Below are positions 47,834 through 60,474 of a stretch of 64,000 nt of DNA, piece after piece. The stretch is taken from the NCBI GenBank assembly GCA_016720935.1, contig JADKJP010000004.1, positions 596,442 through 660,441 on the forward strand, read 5' to 3'. Origin of the DNA: Bacteroidota bacterium. Lineage in GTDB: Bacteria > Bacteroidota > Bacteroidia > AKYH767-A > 2013-40CM-41-45. The position numbers and the translations under genes are program-made. The notes under the pieces were generated by a model, which was given only the letters and a program-made list of their open reading frames with translations, had not been told where the DNA came from and searched no databases. Each line of letters starts with the position of its first letter. Position 1 is the stretch's first letter.

Positions 47834-48548
47834 AATTCATGAATTAAAAATTAAAGAAAATTAACCTCTCCGGGAAAAGCAAGAGTTTTAACATAAATCT
47901 TTTCTTTACGGGAATTAGAGGAGGGGTGAGATGATGATCTCACCCCTGTATAAATACACGAATTGCGCTTATTTCAAACAATAATAGAAATAAAATATTA
48001 AATAATAAATTAATGAACAAAAGGATAGTTTTTTTTGATCAATTAAGCTAATGGTCATGAGTACTAATATATTTCTCTCCAAATGCAGAGTACTTCTAGT
48101 GACACTTCTAATTAGTTTTCAAGCAGAAGTATTAATTCAGTCGTTTCGATAAAGAAAGATGAGACTTTGAGAGATTCAGGATTGATTAATTCAAACGGTT
48201 AATGGAGACAGGAAGAAAATCCGCTGAAACACGACTTTTATAAATACATGCGCAAGATATATGCTACATAGCCGGGAGTTTTAGACCACTAATTTAAAAA
48301 AGGAATTATCATTGTTTTAAGGTGCAATTTGCATTTCAATAAGGCTATTTTTCCTTTATCAAAACAGTAATTCAACCATTTTTCTAATGATTTTCTAATA
48401 ATTCAATCCTCCCTTTTCCCATTTCAGCCACCTTTTCTCCCCGTTCCGCATCCTTCTTTTTTATTGGGAGACAATCAGACCTATTTTTAAGCTATAATTT
48501 CAGAACAAGGTTTTTGAAATCAGATCGATTCAATTAATCCACGAGGTT
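47834..48548. other. Intergenic region, no gene recognised
   Basis: AT-rich, with no credible reading frame on either strand. The one clear structure is a perfect inverted repeat AGGGGTGAGAT / ATCTCACCCCT at 47922-47947 with no T run after it. It separates divergent genes, so promoters for both are expected here, but no convincing TTTG/TAnnTTTG pair was found. Confidence 0.5.
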
Positions 48549-49319
48549 ATGGCGAACAACAAATCCACTGCGAGAATTTTTATCGGAATACTTCTGAGTA
48601 TTCTTTTTCTGCTTGCATCCTGTAAGCATGAACCGGATGTTATTCCAAATCCTACTACCCAAAATAACGGGAATGGAAATGGGAATGGAAACGGTAATGG
48701 CAACGGAAATGGGAATGGAAATGGAAACACAGCAACTTGTGATCCCGATACTGCCTATTTCCAAAATGATGTACTTCCGCTCTTCATTTCAAATTGTGCA
48801 ATGAGCGGCTGTCACGATGCTGCCAGTCACAAAGAAGGAATTGTTCTTGATTCATATCAGAACATCATGACTACCGGTAACATTCGCCCTTTCCGTCCGA
48901 ATGGAAAAATTATGGAAGCGATTACCACTTCTGATCCCGGCGATCGCATGCCACCTGCTCCTTCACCCGCAATGACATCTGCACAGATCTCCATGATTCA
49001 AAATTGGATCAACCAGGGCGCTCAAAACAATGTGTGCACTGCGGGCTCCTGTGATACCAGTAATGTTACGTATGCGGCGGTGATTGCACCATTGATGCAA
49101 AATCAATGTACCGGTTGTCACAATACAGCTAATCCCAGAGGAAATATCAATCTCGAAACGTATGCAGGTGTTCAGAGTGTCGCTCTCGACGGAAGACTTT
49201 ACGGGTCAGTAAGTGGTGGTGCAGGATATTCCGCGATGCCAAAAGGCGGAAACCGAATGGCGGATTGCGAAATCGCTCAAATCAGAATCTGGGTACAAAA
49301 CGGAGCATTAAACAATTAA
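48549..49319 (+). CDS. c-type cytochrome-like lipoprotein with Gly-Asn linker
   Basis: 256 residues. The lipobox LLASC near residue 25 is followed by a low-complexity linker of about ten Asn-Gly pairs (48665-48727). Two cytochrome-c-like halves come next: one with CAMSGCHD (CxxxxCH, atypical spacing) and one with the canonical haem motif CTGCH. Paired halves of this kind (planctomycete cytochrome C-type) are frequent in Bacteroidota. Presumably a periplasmic or surface electron carrier. Whether the first site binds haem is uncertain. Confidence 0.82.
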   Translation: MANNKSTARIFIGILLSILFLLASCKHEPDVIPNPTTQNNGNGNGNGNGNGNGNGNGNGNTATCDPDTAYFQNDVLPLFISNCAMSGCHDAASHKEGIVLDSYQNIMTTGNIRPFRPNGKIMEAITTSDPGDRMPPAPSPAMTSAQISMIQNWINQGAQNNVCTAGSCDTSNVTYAAVIAPLMQNQCTGCHNTANPRGNINLETYAGVQSVALDGRLYGSVSGGAGYSAMPKGGNRMADCEIAQIRIWVQNGALNN

Positions 49320-49359
49320 GCAAAATGCTAATATTAACCTGCATTCTGCTGCTAAGGAA

Positions 49360-49399
49360 AAAAGCAAAAGCTCTGAAAAAATTCTCAGAGCTTCTTTTA
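49360..49399. terminator. Bidirectional terminator-like hairpin
   Basis: AAGCTCTGA / TCAGAGCTT forms a stem with an A-rich loop and flanking A and T runs. It lies between the convergent cytochrome gene (stop 49319) and the adhesin gene (stop 49423). Confidence 0.8.
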
Positions 49400-49422
49400 A
49401 AAAATAATATTTCCTTACGTAG

Positions 49423-52400
49423 TTATCTCACGAGAGTGACCTTGCCCAAATACTGATGCGGTTTGTCCTGTATATCATGAACACGGATGATGTACACGTA
49501 AACATCCGCCTGGCATTGCCGGGTTCCTGAATTGGTGGTACCATCCCATCCTTTTTCCAGATCGTTGGTATTATAGATATTCAATCCCCAGCGATCAAAA
49601 ATCTGCATTTCAAAATCTTTGATACCGATTCCAAGTGCAGTGAAATTTTCATTTATTCCATCTTCATTCGGAGAAAAAGCATCCGGAATAAATATTCCGA
49701 ATTCACCGCGAATCCTGACGGCTCCATAGCTTGTATCAAGACATCCCTTCGGACTCATCGTGATCAATCGTACGATGTAAGTACCACTGTCGAGGTATGA
49801 GTAAGAAGGAAATTGAAGAGAGGATGATCCTTGTCCGTCACCGAAATCCCATTCCCAATGCGCGGCCAATTTGCTTTCATCAACAAAAGAAATTGTCGGT
49901 TTGAAAATGGAAGCGTCCGTCGGAATGGAACTGAATTGCGCTTCCGGCAATGGATACACTTCCACCGCCGCAGGAATCTGTGATTCGGAACGACAACCCA
50001 TTCCACTGGTAACAATATGTCTTACTGTATAATTTCCCGGAATCGTATAGGTGTGAACAGGATTTCTGCTAATGTCCGTAGTTCCGTCACCAAAGTCCCA
50101 CATGTAGGTTGTCCCTGCCGGAGTTGTTCCCTGCTGACGATAATGCACAACAAGTGGCGTACATCCTTTTGCAGGATTCGGAATGAAATCAGAAGGTGGT
50201 CCACTTACCACCGCAACAGGAATCGTTACGATTACTGGTGGTGTCCCGCATCCATCGCTCACAGTCACTGAATACACTTCATTTGTGGAAGGAGTCACCA
50301 CGATATTTTGTGCTGACGATCCAGTACTCCAGGAGTATTCATAAGGACCACCGTTACCGCCGGAAGGAGTTACCTGGAGATTTGCTGATCTTCCAATGCA
50401 AATGGAATCATCCCCCTGCTGTTGCAGCCATCAATCCCGGATAAACATTTAATGAAATTAATTCCGGATTTGTAGTACAACCATTCACATCAGTCACAGA
50501 TACGGTATAAACAGCACTCACCGTTGGAGCGACAACGACAGTAGCTCCCGGCGATCCATTGCTCCATTGATAAACATAACCGCTGGTTCCTCCGGTGGCG
50601 ATTGCATTTAGCGTCGCCTGCTGTCCGATACATATCCACCCATCTCCGGTAACATTCAAAACAAGCGGAGCCGGTTCTGACAGGATTACCGCAGTGTTCG
50701 TGGAACAACCATTACTATCGGTAACCTGAACTGTGTAATTACCGGCAGATACCTGACCGACAGAAGGAGATGTACTTCCATTACTCCATAAATAAGTATA
50801 AGGCGCTGTCCCTCCTGTTTGCGCCACACTCGCGGTCGCATCCACAGATCCATGACATCTGGCTGCCTGTTCTGTAGTACTTAGTTGAAGCGCCGCAGGA
50901 GTTCCGATTGTAATGGATGTAGTTTGAGAACATCCGTGAGCATCTGTTGTTGACAGCACATAATTTCCCGAAGGTAAATTGTTCGCGTTTTCATTTGTCC
51001 CACCCAGTGGAGACCATTGATAATTGTAAGGAGGGGTTCCTCCTGTTAAATTTGCTGATGCTGTTCCATCAGAAGATCCAAAGCACAACACATCGTTTGC
51101 TGTTGCAGAAAGTACAAGTGGCGCAGGCTCAGTTACAGAAACTGTTCCTGTGGTTGTACAACCTTGTTGATCGGTGACTGTGACCTGGTAATTTCCGGAA
51201 CGCAATCCGGTGATCGCACTGTTTTGTTCTCCGTTTGACCACAGATAAGAATATCCTGGTGTTCCACCGGAAACTTCCACTAATGCAGTACCATCTGAGC
51301 CACCGAAACAATTTACAGCGGATGCATTAAGTGCTGTTGAGAATGCAGACGGTTGCGTAATCACTACATTTTCTGTGAGCGTACATCCATTGTTATCAGT
51401 AACCTCTACAGAATAATTTCCAGCGGTCAATCCTGATGCTGTCGAAGCAGTTCCTCCTGATGTCCAGTTATAAGCGTAGGGAGCTGTACCACCCTGAACT
51501 GCAATTGCAGCGCTACCGTCACTGCTTCCAAAACACAGTGCATTTGTTGCACTTATTCCAGCCTGCAGAACAGTCGGTTCAGAAATGGTTACAGAAATTC
51601 CGGTGAGACAATTATTCGCGTCAGCGACAATCACGGAATATGTTCCCGCGTAAAGATTGGATGCGATTGAATCTGTTCCTCCGGCAGGAGACCATTGATA
51701 AGTGAATGGTGCTGTTCCCTGGTATACCTGAATCGATGCGCTTCCGTCATTTCCTCCGGCACAACTCACCTGACTGGCATTTCCCAATGAAACACCCGGA
51801 CCGCCGATGTTGGAAACGAAGGTGTTTAGACTTTGCTGACAATTATTTGCATCTGTAATCAATACACTATATGCTCCCGCAGGAATGGATGATACATGAT
51901 CCGTTGTCATTCCTCCCGGCGACCAGTTGTATTGATATGGCAATGTCCCTCCGCTGACTGATGCCTGCAAAGTTCCATTCGAAGAACCACAAGTTGCAGG
52001 AGTGGAAGAGGATTGCGCTATCAATTGTGTTGGTTCGGTGATTGTAACCTGAGATTGTGATGTACAACCGTGTGCATCTGTAACATCTACGGAGTAATTT
52101 CCCGGACCAAGATTTGAAATCTGCAAGGTTGTATCATTTGACGGCGTCCATCTATAGGAATAAGGAGTTGTTCCTCCCGAAATAAACGCGGCAGCAGAAC
52201 CATCCTGCGCTGCATAACAGGTAACATTAGTTGAAACCGGAATTGAACTGACAAGTACTGCCGGTTCAGCTACATTCATCGTTAATGTTTGTGCACATTG
52301 AAATGCATCCGTTACCGTGACTGTGTATTGTCCTGCACTGAGATTTCCGGCGATTGGAGAATTTCCTGAACCGGAAGACCAGGTATATACGATTGGCGCA

Positions 52401-55400
52401 GTACCACCGCTTGAACTAACCATGATGGAACCATCTGCACCACCATGACATTGTACATTATTTACAGATGTAACTGATGCTGCAAGTGCTCCCGAGTTGG
52501 AAACATTCATTGTTGAAATCACAGAACATCCTTTCGCGTCAGTTGCAGTACATGTATATACTCCTGCAGCAAGTCCGCTGAGAGAGGAAACCGTTGATCC
52601 ACCCGGATTCCATTGATAAGTATAAGGTTGTGTGCCTCCTGAAGCCGAAACACCGGCAGAACCATTGGGTAATCCGCAGGTTCCTGCGGTGACCGAAGAC
52701 TGAACACTGAACAGTGGCGGTTCAGAAATTGTTACACCAACAAAATCCTGACAACCATTTGCATCCGTTACACTAAGAGAATAATTACCTGCATTCAAAC
52801 CGTTGACTGTTGAAGTACTTGCATTCCCCGGAGTCCATGAATAGGTATAAGGAAGTGTACCTCCCTGAACAGTAACACCGGCGTTGCCATCATTTCCACC
52901 GGCACAAGACACATCGCGTAAAGCGGAGAGTGCGGCGTTCAATAATGTCGGCTCGGTAATATTTTCTGATACTGTGATGGTACATCCATTCTGATCCGTT
53001 ACTGTGCACGTATAATTTCCCGCGACCAATCCTGTTGCTGAAGATGCACTGGCCGCACCATTTGACCAGGTATAGGAATAACTTGCAGTACCTCCGCTTA
53101 CATTCAAAGAAATATTTCCGGTATTACCTCCATTACAAAGGACATTCGAAGTTGATGAGGTTAATTGCAAAGGAGTTGGTTGTGTAATGACTACAGGAAC
53201 AGAAGCCTGACAATTGTGTCCATCCGTAAGTGTCACAAGATAATTTCCTGCACTGAGTCCTGAAGCGGATGCCGTTGTTCCTCCGGATGGAGACCATGCA
53301 TATTGATACGAAGGTGTTCCTCCCGATGCTGACAAAGCAGCTGAACCATTACTTCCTCCTGCACAACTCACAGGATTTACTGAAGAAAGGTTCAGGGATA
53401 ATGCGGAAGGTTGTGAAACGATGGAAGTCGCGGATTGCAAACAACCATTGGCATCATGCACATCAACCGTATAAATTCCTGCCGGCACAGATGAAAGTAA
53501 GGCTGAAGTTGAACCACCAGGGTTCCAGGAATAGGTATATGGAGTAACACCACCTGTCACATTGGTGGATACGGATCCATCCGTTGCTCCGGCGCACAGC
53601 GCATCAGAAGTACTGGTGTTCACCTGAAGTGCCGGAGGTTCACTGATTACAACACTGATTCCTGTTACACAATGATTCCCATCGGTAACGGCGATGGAGT
53701 ATGTTCCTGCATTTAATCCGGTCGCAGCTGCGGCTGTTCCTCCTGCAGGAGACCATTGATAGATAAAGGGAGCTGTTCCTCCTGTTACAACTACAGATGC
53801 GGAACCGGTCGCTGCACCGGCACATAATACCGGTGACACCGTATTGAGACTGACGGAAGGTCCGCCAATATTTGATAAAGCTATTGAAACCGTTTCGTTA
53901 CAACCATGAGCATCTGTTACTCTTACAGAATAATTCCCTGCAGGAATATTAACCAATGCCGCCGTTGTGTTTCCTCCCGGTGACCATAAATAAGTGTATG
54001 GCGGTGTTCCTCCGGATGCATTGACAGATGCACTGCCATTGGAAGCGCCGCAGGTTGCCGGTAATGTTGATGTTGAAAGTGCGAGCACAGGTGGTTCTGT
54101 AATGGTTGTATTTAATGAAGTCGAACAACCATTTGCATCCGTAATTTGCACCGAATAATTTCCTGCGGAAAGATAACTCGCAAGTGTAGAATTCCCTCCA
54201 CCCGGCGTCCATTGATAAGAATAAGGAGCTGTACCACCTGTGGCTTCAATCTCTGCGGATCCGGCAGCATCGCCATAACAAGCGTTCATGACGGTGCTTA
54301 GCACCGAAGCATTCAGCAAGGATGGTTCATTAATGGAAACAATCGCTTCCTGCATACAGCTGTTCGCGTCTGTAACGGTAACCGTATATGTATTTGCAAC
54401 GAGGCTGGATGCTGCCGCTGATGAACCTCCGGAAGGACTCCATGAATATGTGTAAGGTGTAACTCCACCGGATGCAAGCACAGTAGCCATTCCATCATGT
54501 CCTCCGGCACAGGTTACATTCACCGGTGAAAGAATTGTGGAAGTAAGTGCGGGAGGTTCTGAAATGGTGGCATTGGATGATGTTGTGCAGCCATTGGCAT
54601 CCACTACTTGTACAGTATAAGAACCTTCCGGTAAAAATCCGGAATTAGACGTTGAACTTCCTGAGAAGGACCACAAATACGAATAAGGCGTTGCCCCTCC
54701 TGTAACACTTACCTGAGCGGAACCGCTTGCATCACCGTGACAAAGTACCGGTGTGCTGGAGAAATACTTGACAATAACTGAGCAGGTTGTGTAATATTGA
54801 TCGTTGAAGTGCGTGTACAGAAATTCGCATCAGTAACGGTAACCATATATGTACCTGATTCAAGCGCGACAACAGTCGGCAAAGAACCAAGAGCCGGTGT
54901 CCAGGCATAATCATATGGAGAAGTTCCTCCACTTACAGTCACACTCGCGTTGCCATTGTTTCCTCCAAAACAGGAAACAGGAGAATTTGAACTTACGTTC
55001 ACACTTAAAGCCGCAGGTTGTGACAAACTTGTAGTTTCTGTCAGCGTACATCCATAAGCATCTGTGATCGTCACCTGGTAATTTCCCGCGGATAAATTCA
55101 GCGGATTCGCTGATGCACCTGCACCGCCTGTCCAGGCATAAGTGTAAGGCGCGAAACCACCCGTAACAGCTGCCTGAATACTACCGTTTCCGGCACCATT
55201 ACAGGTTGGGTCTGAAGGCGTGAGACTAATTTGCAATGGATCCGGTTCTGTAATATCCAAAACTGTTGAAGACAAACAATTATTTCCGTCACGAACGACA
55301 ACCGAATAACTTCCCGCCTGTAAACCTGTAGCAAATGTTCCGGTACATACAGAAGGATTCCATTGATATGAAAATGGAGGCTGACCACCGACCACTTGAA

Positions 55401-57543
55401 TTGTTGCGTCACCATTATTTCCTCCCGCACACAAAACCTGATGAATACCGGTTACAGAAACTACAGGACCTCCAAGATTTGAAATTCCGGCTACTCCCGA
55501 AGAAGTGCATCCATGAGCGTCCGTAATTTCAACAGTGTATGCTCCTGCAGAAACACCTGACAGTGTTGAACCGGTTGCTCCTCCCGGATTCCATTGATAT
55601 GTATACGGACTTGTTCCGCCCGATGCAACTACACTTCCAGATCCATTGCTACTGCCACAGTCGCGGAAGTAGTTGATACATTAGCAGAAAGTGCCGATGG
55701 TTCGGTGACATTTACAGTAGATACAGTAGTACAACCGCGCGCATCGGTGGTTGTTACTGTATATGATCCGGCAGAAAGTCCGGTCAAAGTAGAATTCGTT
55801 GCACCTCCAGTGACCATGCATAATCATATGGAGCTGTCCCACCACTGGATGAAACGGTAACAGAACCGGTTGCGTCTCCATTACATTGCACTGCGGTAGT
55901 TCCAGTTATATTTGAAAGTAATGTTGCAGGCTGCGTGATTACTACTGTTGAAGTTTGTGTACATCCATGCGCATCCGTAACAGTAACAGTATAAGTTCCT
56001 GCGGCGAGATTCGAAGCCGAAGCAGAAGCTCCTCCTGATGGAGACCATGAATATGTATATGGATTCGTTCCTCCACTGACAGAAACCACCGCTGCACCAT
56101 CATTGCCGCCACGACAGGAAACCGGTGATGATCCTGCGACAGAAATAGATATCGAGGGAGGAATGGTCACAGCCGCATTGGCTGTTGTTGTACAGCCATT
56201 CGCATCGGTTGCTATTACAGTGTATGTGCCTGCTCCCAAACCGCTAATCGTAGAACTTGTCCCTCCTCCCGGTGACCATGAGTAGTGGAATGGTCCGGTG
56301 CCATTGGCAATAACCGTTGCTGTTCCATTTACGGGTGTAGCACATGCCGATGGTGTGGCACTCGCTGTTGCGGAAATATCCGGAACATAAATGTCATAGG
56401 AATATGTCTGAAATCCGGAACTCGGACAATTGTTGTCTTGAACTGTTACTGTGAATGTATAGGGTTGCGGACGCGCATCTACAATTCCCGGTGTCCAGGA
56501 AAACGTTCCAATAGGAAACTGAGATGCTGTACTGCTGAAGAAGAAGCACCGGCAATAGCACTGTTCCAGTTCATCGTTACAGTCTGAGACGCGTTTCCGT
56601 CTGCCGAATTCACATGAAAGAAAGTGGTTGACCCGGACAAGCAACAATGCTAAAGTTATTAGTACCGTTGATTCCTGTAGCTGTTGGAAGAAGATTCGAA
56701 CAGGCCTGTGTCCAGATTTGCATATCACGAATGACAGACCCAACAAGTACACCATTTCTATACTCTCTGACGATGATGGCCATTACACCTACTTCATTTT
56801 GTGTTGGAGTCAGTGTGATATCACCTGATGCATCAATGTAATTGCCGGTGAGGATGAAATCGGACTGTTAACATTGTAACCGGAAGCAAATGTCACATTT
56901 GTATTTGCCGCTGATCTGGGTGTTATGAAAGAATAAGTAATTGAATCACCATCTGTCTCAAATGCACCCATGGTTATAGTGAAACGTTTGTCCGATACAT
57001 AAAAAACGAAATAGGAATGTTCGAGAAAATGGGTGATGAGTTGTTCGGTGCTGCAACGTTGTTCAGCGTTGCTTCTACATACAATGCAGGTACACCTGTA
57101 CAATTCGGAGGTGTGTAAGACAAAGTAGTAATCGCGCAATTCCGGCAACATATGGAATAACCAAAACGCCAGTCTGTGCATTGAGCCGGTAATGTAACCG
57201 TTCCTGTATATTCATACTTTTGAATTCCCGGATTTGAACCGCCACTACAGGTAGTGAGACCGGGAGTACAGGGATGTGTAATCTCCTGGCCGGTTCCTGC
57301 CAGTTTGTTAAGCGTAACACTAAGATTGTAATTACAAGACACTGACGAATAGGAAACCAAAACATTATTCGGCGCACTCACACCGGAACAATCGCGGTAT
57401 AAGGTAAGATCCAATGTGCAAGTATTTCCACTCACCCAGGTATACGTAATATCCGCGCCACTGATGTGTGTGTGGCGGAAGTTGTTTCGGAAGAAGGAAT
57501 AAATACAAAAGCAGAATACCAGACCCGGGAGTCTGAATTTCAA
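49423..57543 (-). CDS. Giant SprB-like gliding/adhesion protein, T9SS type B, multiple frameshifts
   Basis: The reconstructed product has about 2,700 residues. The N-terminal part from 57543 resembles Bacteroidota adhesins (SGADITYTWVSGNTCTLDL). About 26 SprB-type repeats of about 70 residues follow (CxGGxDGSAxxxxxGGTxPYxYxW), then two PKD-like domains with WDFGDG and a gliding-motility-type C-terminal domain (FIPDAFSPNEDGINENF), which is a T9SS type B signal. The longest intact frame is 50408-54676. Breaks are recognised at 50412-50416 (one C too many), and near 54760, 55650, 55815, 56540, 56620, 56850 and 57001-57006, mostly at homopolymers. Likely a cell-surface adhesin exported by T9SS and moved by the gliding machinery, as SprB is in Flavobacterium. 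Confidence 0.88.
50408..56340 (-). repeat. SprB-type repeat array (about 26 units)
   Basis: Repeats of about 70 codons inside the adhesin gene. Each unit has a Cys after a TS/PV-type lead, a Gly-rich turn, GGTxPYxYxWS, then AGNYxVxVTDxNGC and a SEP/TEP linker. Four units are a distinct variant: TCG-SNG at the start, and followed by an S-N-x-G linker instead of a TEP linker. They are the 4th, 11th, 17th and 20th counted from the N-terminus. Confidence 0.85.
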
Positions 57544-58027
57544 AAATTAATTTTTCCTCTCAGTGTAAAATTGTTCATGGATGAATAGATCTTCTTTCAG
57601 AATGAGATACCTTGATCAATGCAATTCCAACAGGAAATACCTGTCCTTAGTATATATGTATCAGACGAAGGATATAAATCAATGTTGGGTCAATTCTTGC
57701 TAAAAACTGTCGGTAAACAATTGACTCGCTATTTGCTAAAAAAAGTCAACGATAAGGTTTGGCATGACGGTCTGCCTTAGGATTTCCAAAAAAACAGGTC
57801 AATTAAAAATAGAAATCAGCCCCTTTTCCAAATTATGGAATCAATGTTATTGTAAGCAGAAAAATGTTATTGCTTAATACATAATTTCGAATTTTCCTTA
57901 CACTTTTTGAAGACTGAAATTGTGTTAAAATCTGTTCTTTTTCAAAAAAGCATTGAATTTTAAGGTGATTGAAAAATTAATCAATCTTACTTTCTCTTTG
58001 AAATGATATCAAAAACACAAAACTGTT
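57544..58027. other. Intergenic region, no gene recognised
   Basis: About 480 bp of AT-rich sequence between the adhesin start and the SGNH-protein stop. It should hold the adhesin promoter; none was identified with confidence. No structured repeat seen. Confidence 0.45.
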
Positions 58028-58976
58028 CTAATTTAAAACCTTCTTTTGCTCAATAAGCTGAATGAATTTTCTTGTCCGGATATCTCTGCCATTACCATTC
58101 AGATGATATACTGTATCAAAAAATAAGGAATCGTTCATTACAAAATATTCAGGATCATTGAGAACAGAATAGCAAGTTTCGCAGAAAGTGTATTTGCATA
58201 TTGGTGGATCACATCTGCGTTGTTATCGAAAACAGACTCCGGAAAATTCGGATACACAAAATACACTTTCACCCCAGTACTTTGTGCTTTACGATAAAAT
58301 GAATTCAGCAATGCTATTCCTTGATATTCTGAATATTTGAATTTATCAATATCCTCTGCCCGTATCGAACTTGGCTGATCAAGTTGGCAAACCACATCAC
58401 CATATTCATTTAAACAATCTCTACGGTAAACAGTAGAATATTTGACTTCGAAAGATCCGATGGATGCAGGGTGAAAAAGTTTGTTTTTTAACAGAAAGAA
58501 ATTATCATGCATCGCAGTTCGCTTGCGTTCCATGTAATAATTCAAATCTCCCAAAAAAGAATCATTAAAAAACTTCCCGGCTTCAGGATAATATTCCATT
58601 GCCTTTTTCTTCAATTGATAATCCCCGTCCTTTAGCATAAAATACTCCAATGAAAGGAAGACAACATCACCCTTCCGCATTTCAGATTTCAATTCATTCA
58701 AAATAAATTCCAAACCAAGACCGGCATGCAATGACATGTTGCAAACGGGCATCTTGAGTTGAGACTCTATCATCTTACTGTCTACCCCAAAAGCCAGATT
58801 GGATCCACCTGCCAGAATAATTCTTGATGATGAAATACTCTTCAGTCTGGCGGTTATCAATGATAGAAGCGAGATAATCCGAAGGGGTCATTGTCACCGA
58901 TTCGAATACCGCAAACAACGATTGTCAGCAAAGCCAACAAAATAAAAGCGGTTGTTTTCAAATAAAATCGGCGCAT
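58028..58976 (-). CDS. SGNH-hydrolase-like partner of MBOAT acyltransferase (DltD/AlgJ-type context), frameshifted
   Basis: The reconstructed product has about 315 residues. A start at 58976 (MRRFYLKTTAFILLA) gives an N-terminal membrane anchor, followed after frame changes near 58900 and 58855 by SSSRIILAGGSNLAFGVDS (an SGNH-type block I with Ser) and CNMSLHAGLGLEF. A last change near 58170 leads to NDPEYFVMNDSLFF and a stop at 58028. The long intact piece is 58138-58860. The start lies 5 bp after the MBOAT stop. MBOAT-SGNH pairs carry acyl groups across the membrane onto surface polymers. This protein is thus probably the periplasmic half of an O-acylation pair; the acceptor is unknown. Confidence 0.75.
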
Positions 58977-58980
58977 ATCT

Positions 58981-60413
58981 TCAGAACTGAAAGTAGATGA
59001 ATGGTTGATTCTCCGCGGGCTTCAACATAAAGATCATAAGAAAGAGCAAATAGTAGAATGTCCAGCGGTAGAATGGATTCCAATTGAGCCCCAACTTTTC
59101 AATCGCATACGCGTCCCTTCTTCCACTCCATTCCATGATCACAAAGATGACGATCAATAAAATCGGAGTTCGGGGTAAGAGTTCAGGAGTGCTAAACAAG
59201 GAATTTGAAAATATCTCAGAGACAATCGCGAATGCTTGTGTAGTATTTTCCGCCCGAAAAAATATCCAGGCAAATGTTGTCAATGCAAAAGTGACTAGAA
59301 TGTTTAATAAGTCTTTTGTTCCGGGAAATGTTTTTTCATTAGCTACAATTGTCAAATGATTTCTGTTTCTTTTTAAAACAATAAGCGGCAGCATATAGAT
59401 TGCATTCAACAACCCCCAAATAACAAAAGTCCAGTTGGCTCATGCCAAAATCCGCTCACAAGGAAAATGATAAATGTATTTCGTATTGCCATCAACATTC
59501 CACCGCGACTTCCTCCAAGAGGTATGTACAGGTAATCCCTGAACCAGGTAGTAAGCGATATATGCCATCGCCGCGAGAATTCAGCGATGTCTCTTGCAAA
59601 ATAAGGGAAGGAAAAATTTCTGAGCAGCTCTATACCAAATAATCGTGCTGTTCCCAATGCGATATCTGAATATCCTGAAAAATCTCCATAAATCTGAAAA
59701 GCAAAAATACAGCTCCTAAAATCAATGTACTACCGGAATAATCATCGGAATGATTAAAAATAAGGTTTGCATAATTCGCGCAGTTATCGGCAATGACCAC
59801 TTTCTTAAACAGTCCCATAAAATCTGCCTGAATCCGTCGAATGCTTTTTGCTCATTGAAAACTCTTGGCTTTTTCTATCTGAGGCAAAAGATGTGTTTGC
59901 ACGCTCAATTGGACCCGCTACCAGCAAAGGAAAACCAACAAAAAGAGAATAATTCGACGCTTTCGCAAGGACTTATTTTCCTGTTATAAATATCAAACAC
60001 ATAAGATAAACCATGAAATGTGTAGAATGAAATTCCAACCGGAAGTATAATATTTAATGTGCTTAAATGCGCCGAACTCCCAAAGGAATGAAGCAGTGCG
60101 GCGAAGTTTTCAAAAAAAAATTAAAATATTTGAAAAGTCCCAGAAACCCAGAGATTAATAATGACACTGACAGCCAGCCAGGCGCGGCGTTTGTTTAATT
60201 TCTCATTCTCATGAATTTTTTTCCTGTAAAATAATCGAGTCCTGTAGAAAATGCCAGAAGAAATAAAAATCTCCAGTCCCAACAGGCATAAAAGAAGTAA
60301 CTGGCAGATAGAAGAAGCAGATTTTGAAGACGCAGGGACTTCCCCGGAATCAAACTATAAAGAATGAAAAGTATCGGGAGAAAAATTGCAAAATCCAGTG
60401 AGTTAAACAGCAT
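58981..60413 (-). CDS. MBOAT family O-acyltransferase (AlgI-like), several frameshifts
   Basis: The reconstructed product has about 475 residues and many TM helices. It starts MLFNSLDFAIFLPILF at 60413, then shows KYFNFFFENFAALLHS, NIILPVGISFYTFHGLSYVFD, FPLLVAGPIERA, RRWHISLTTWFRDYLYIPLGG and FLVSGFWHE with the conserved His. All are diagnostic for the AlgI/DltB group. Intact pieces are 60195-60413, 59630-59818, 59406-59657 and 58981-59412; the rest lies in shifted frames, several broken at homopolymers such as the A9 run at 60112-60120. An inner-membrane protein that passes an acyl group outward to the SGNH partner encoded next. Confidence 0.85.
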
Positions 60414-60474
60414 GCTTTAACCTTAGGTTTCTATGAAAATATTTCCAGGGTCCGGATGTAAATCAGTATTGAAA

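Noticed and set aside
50408..56340. CRISPR or other short-spacer array
   Set aside because: The periodicity is about 210 bp, in frame, and encodes SprB-type protein repeats.
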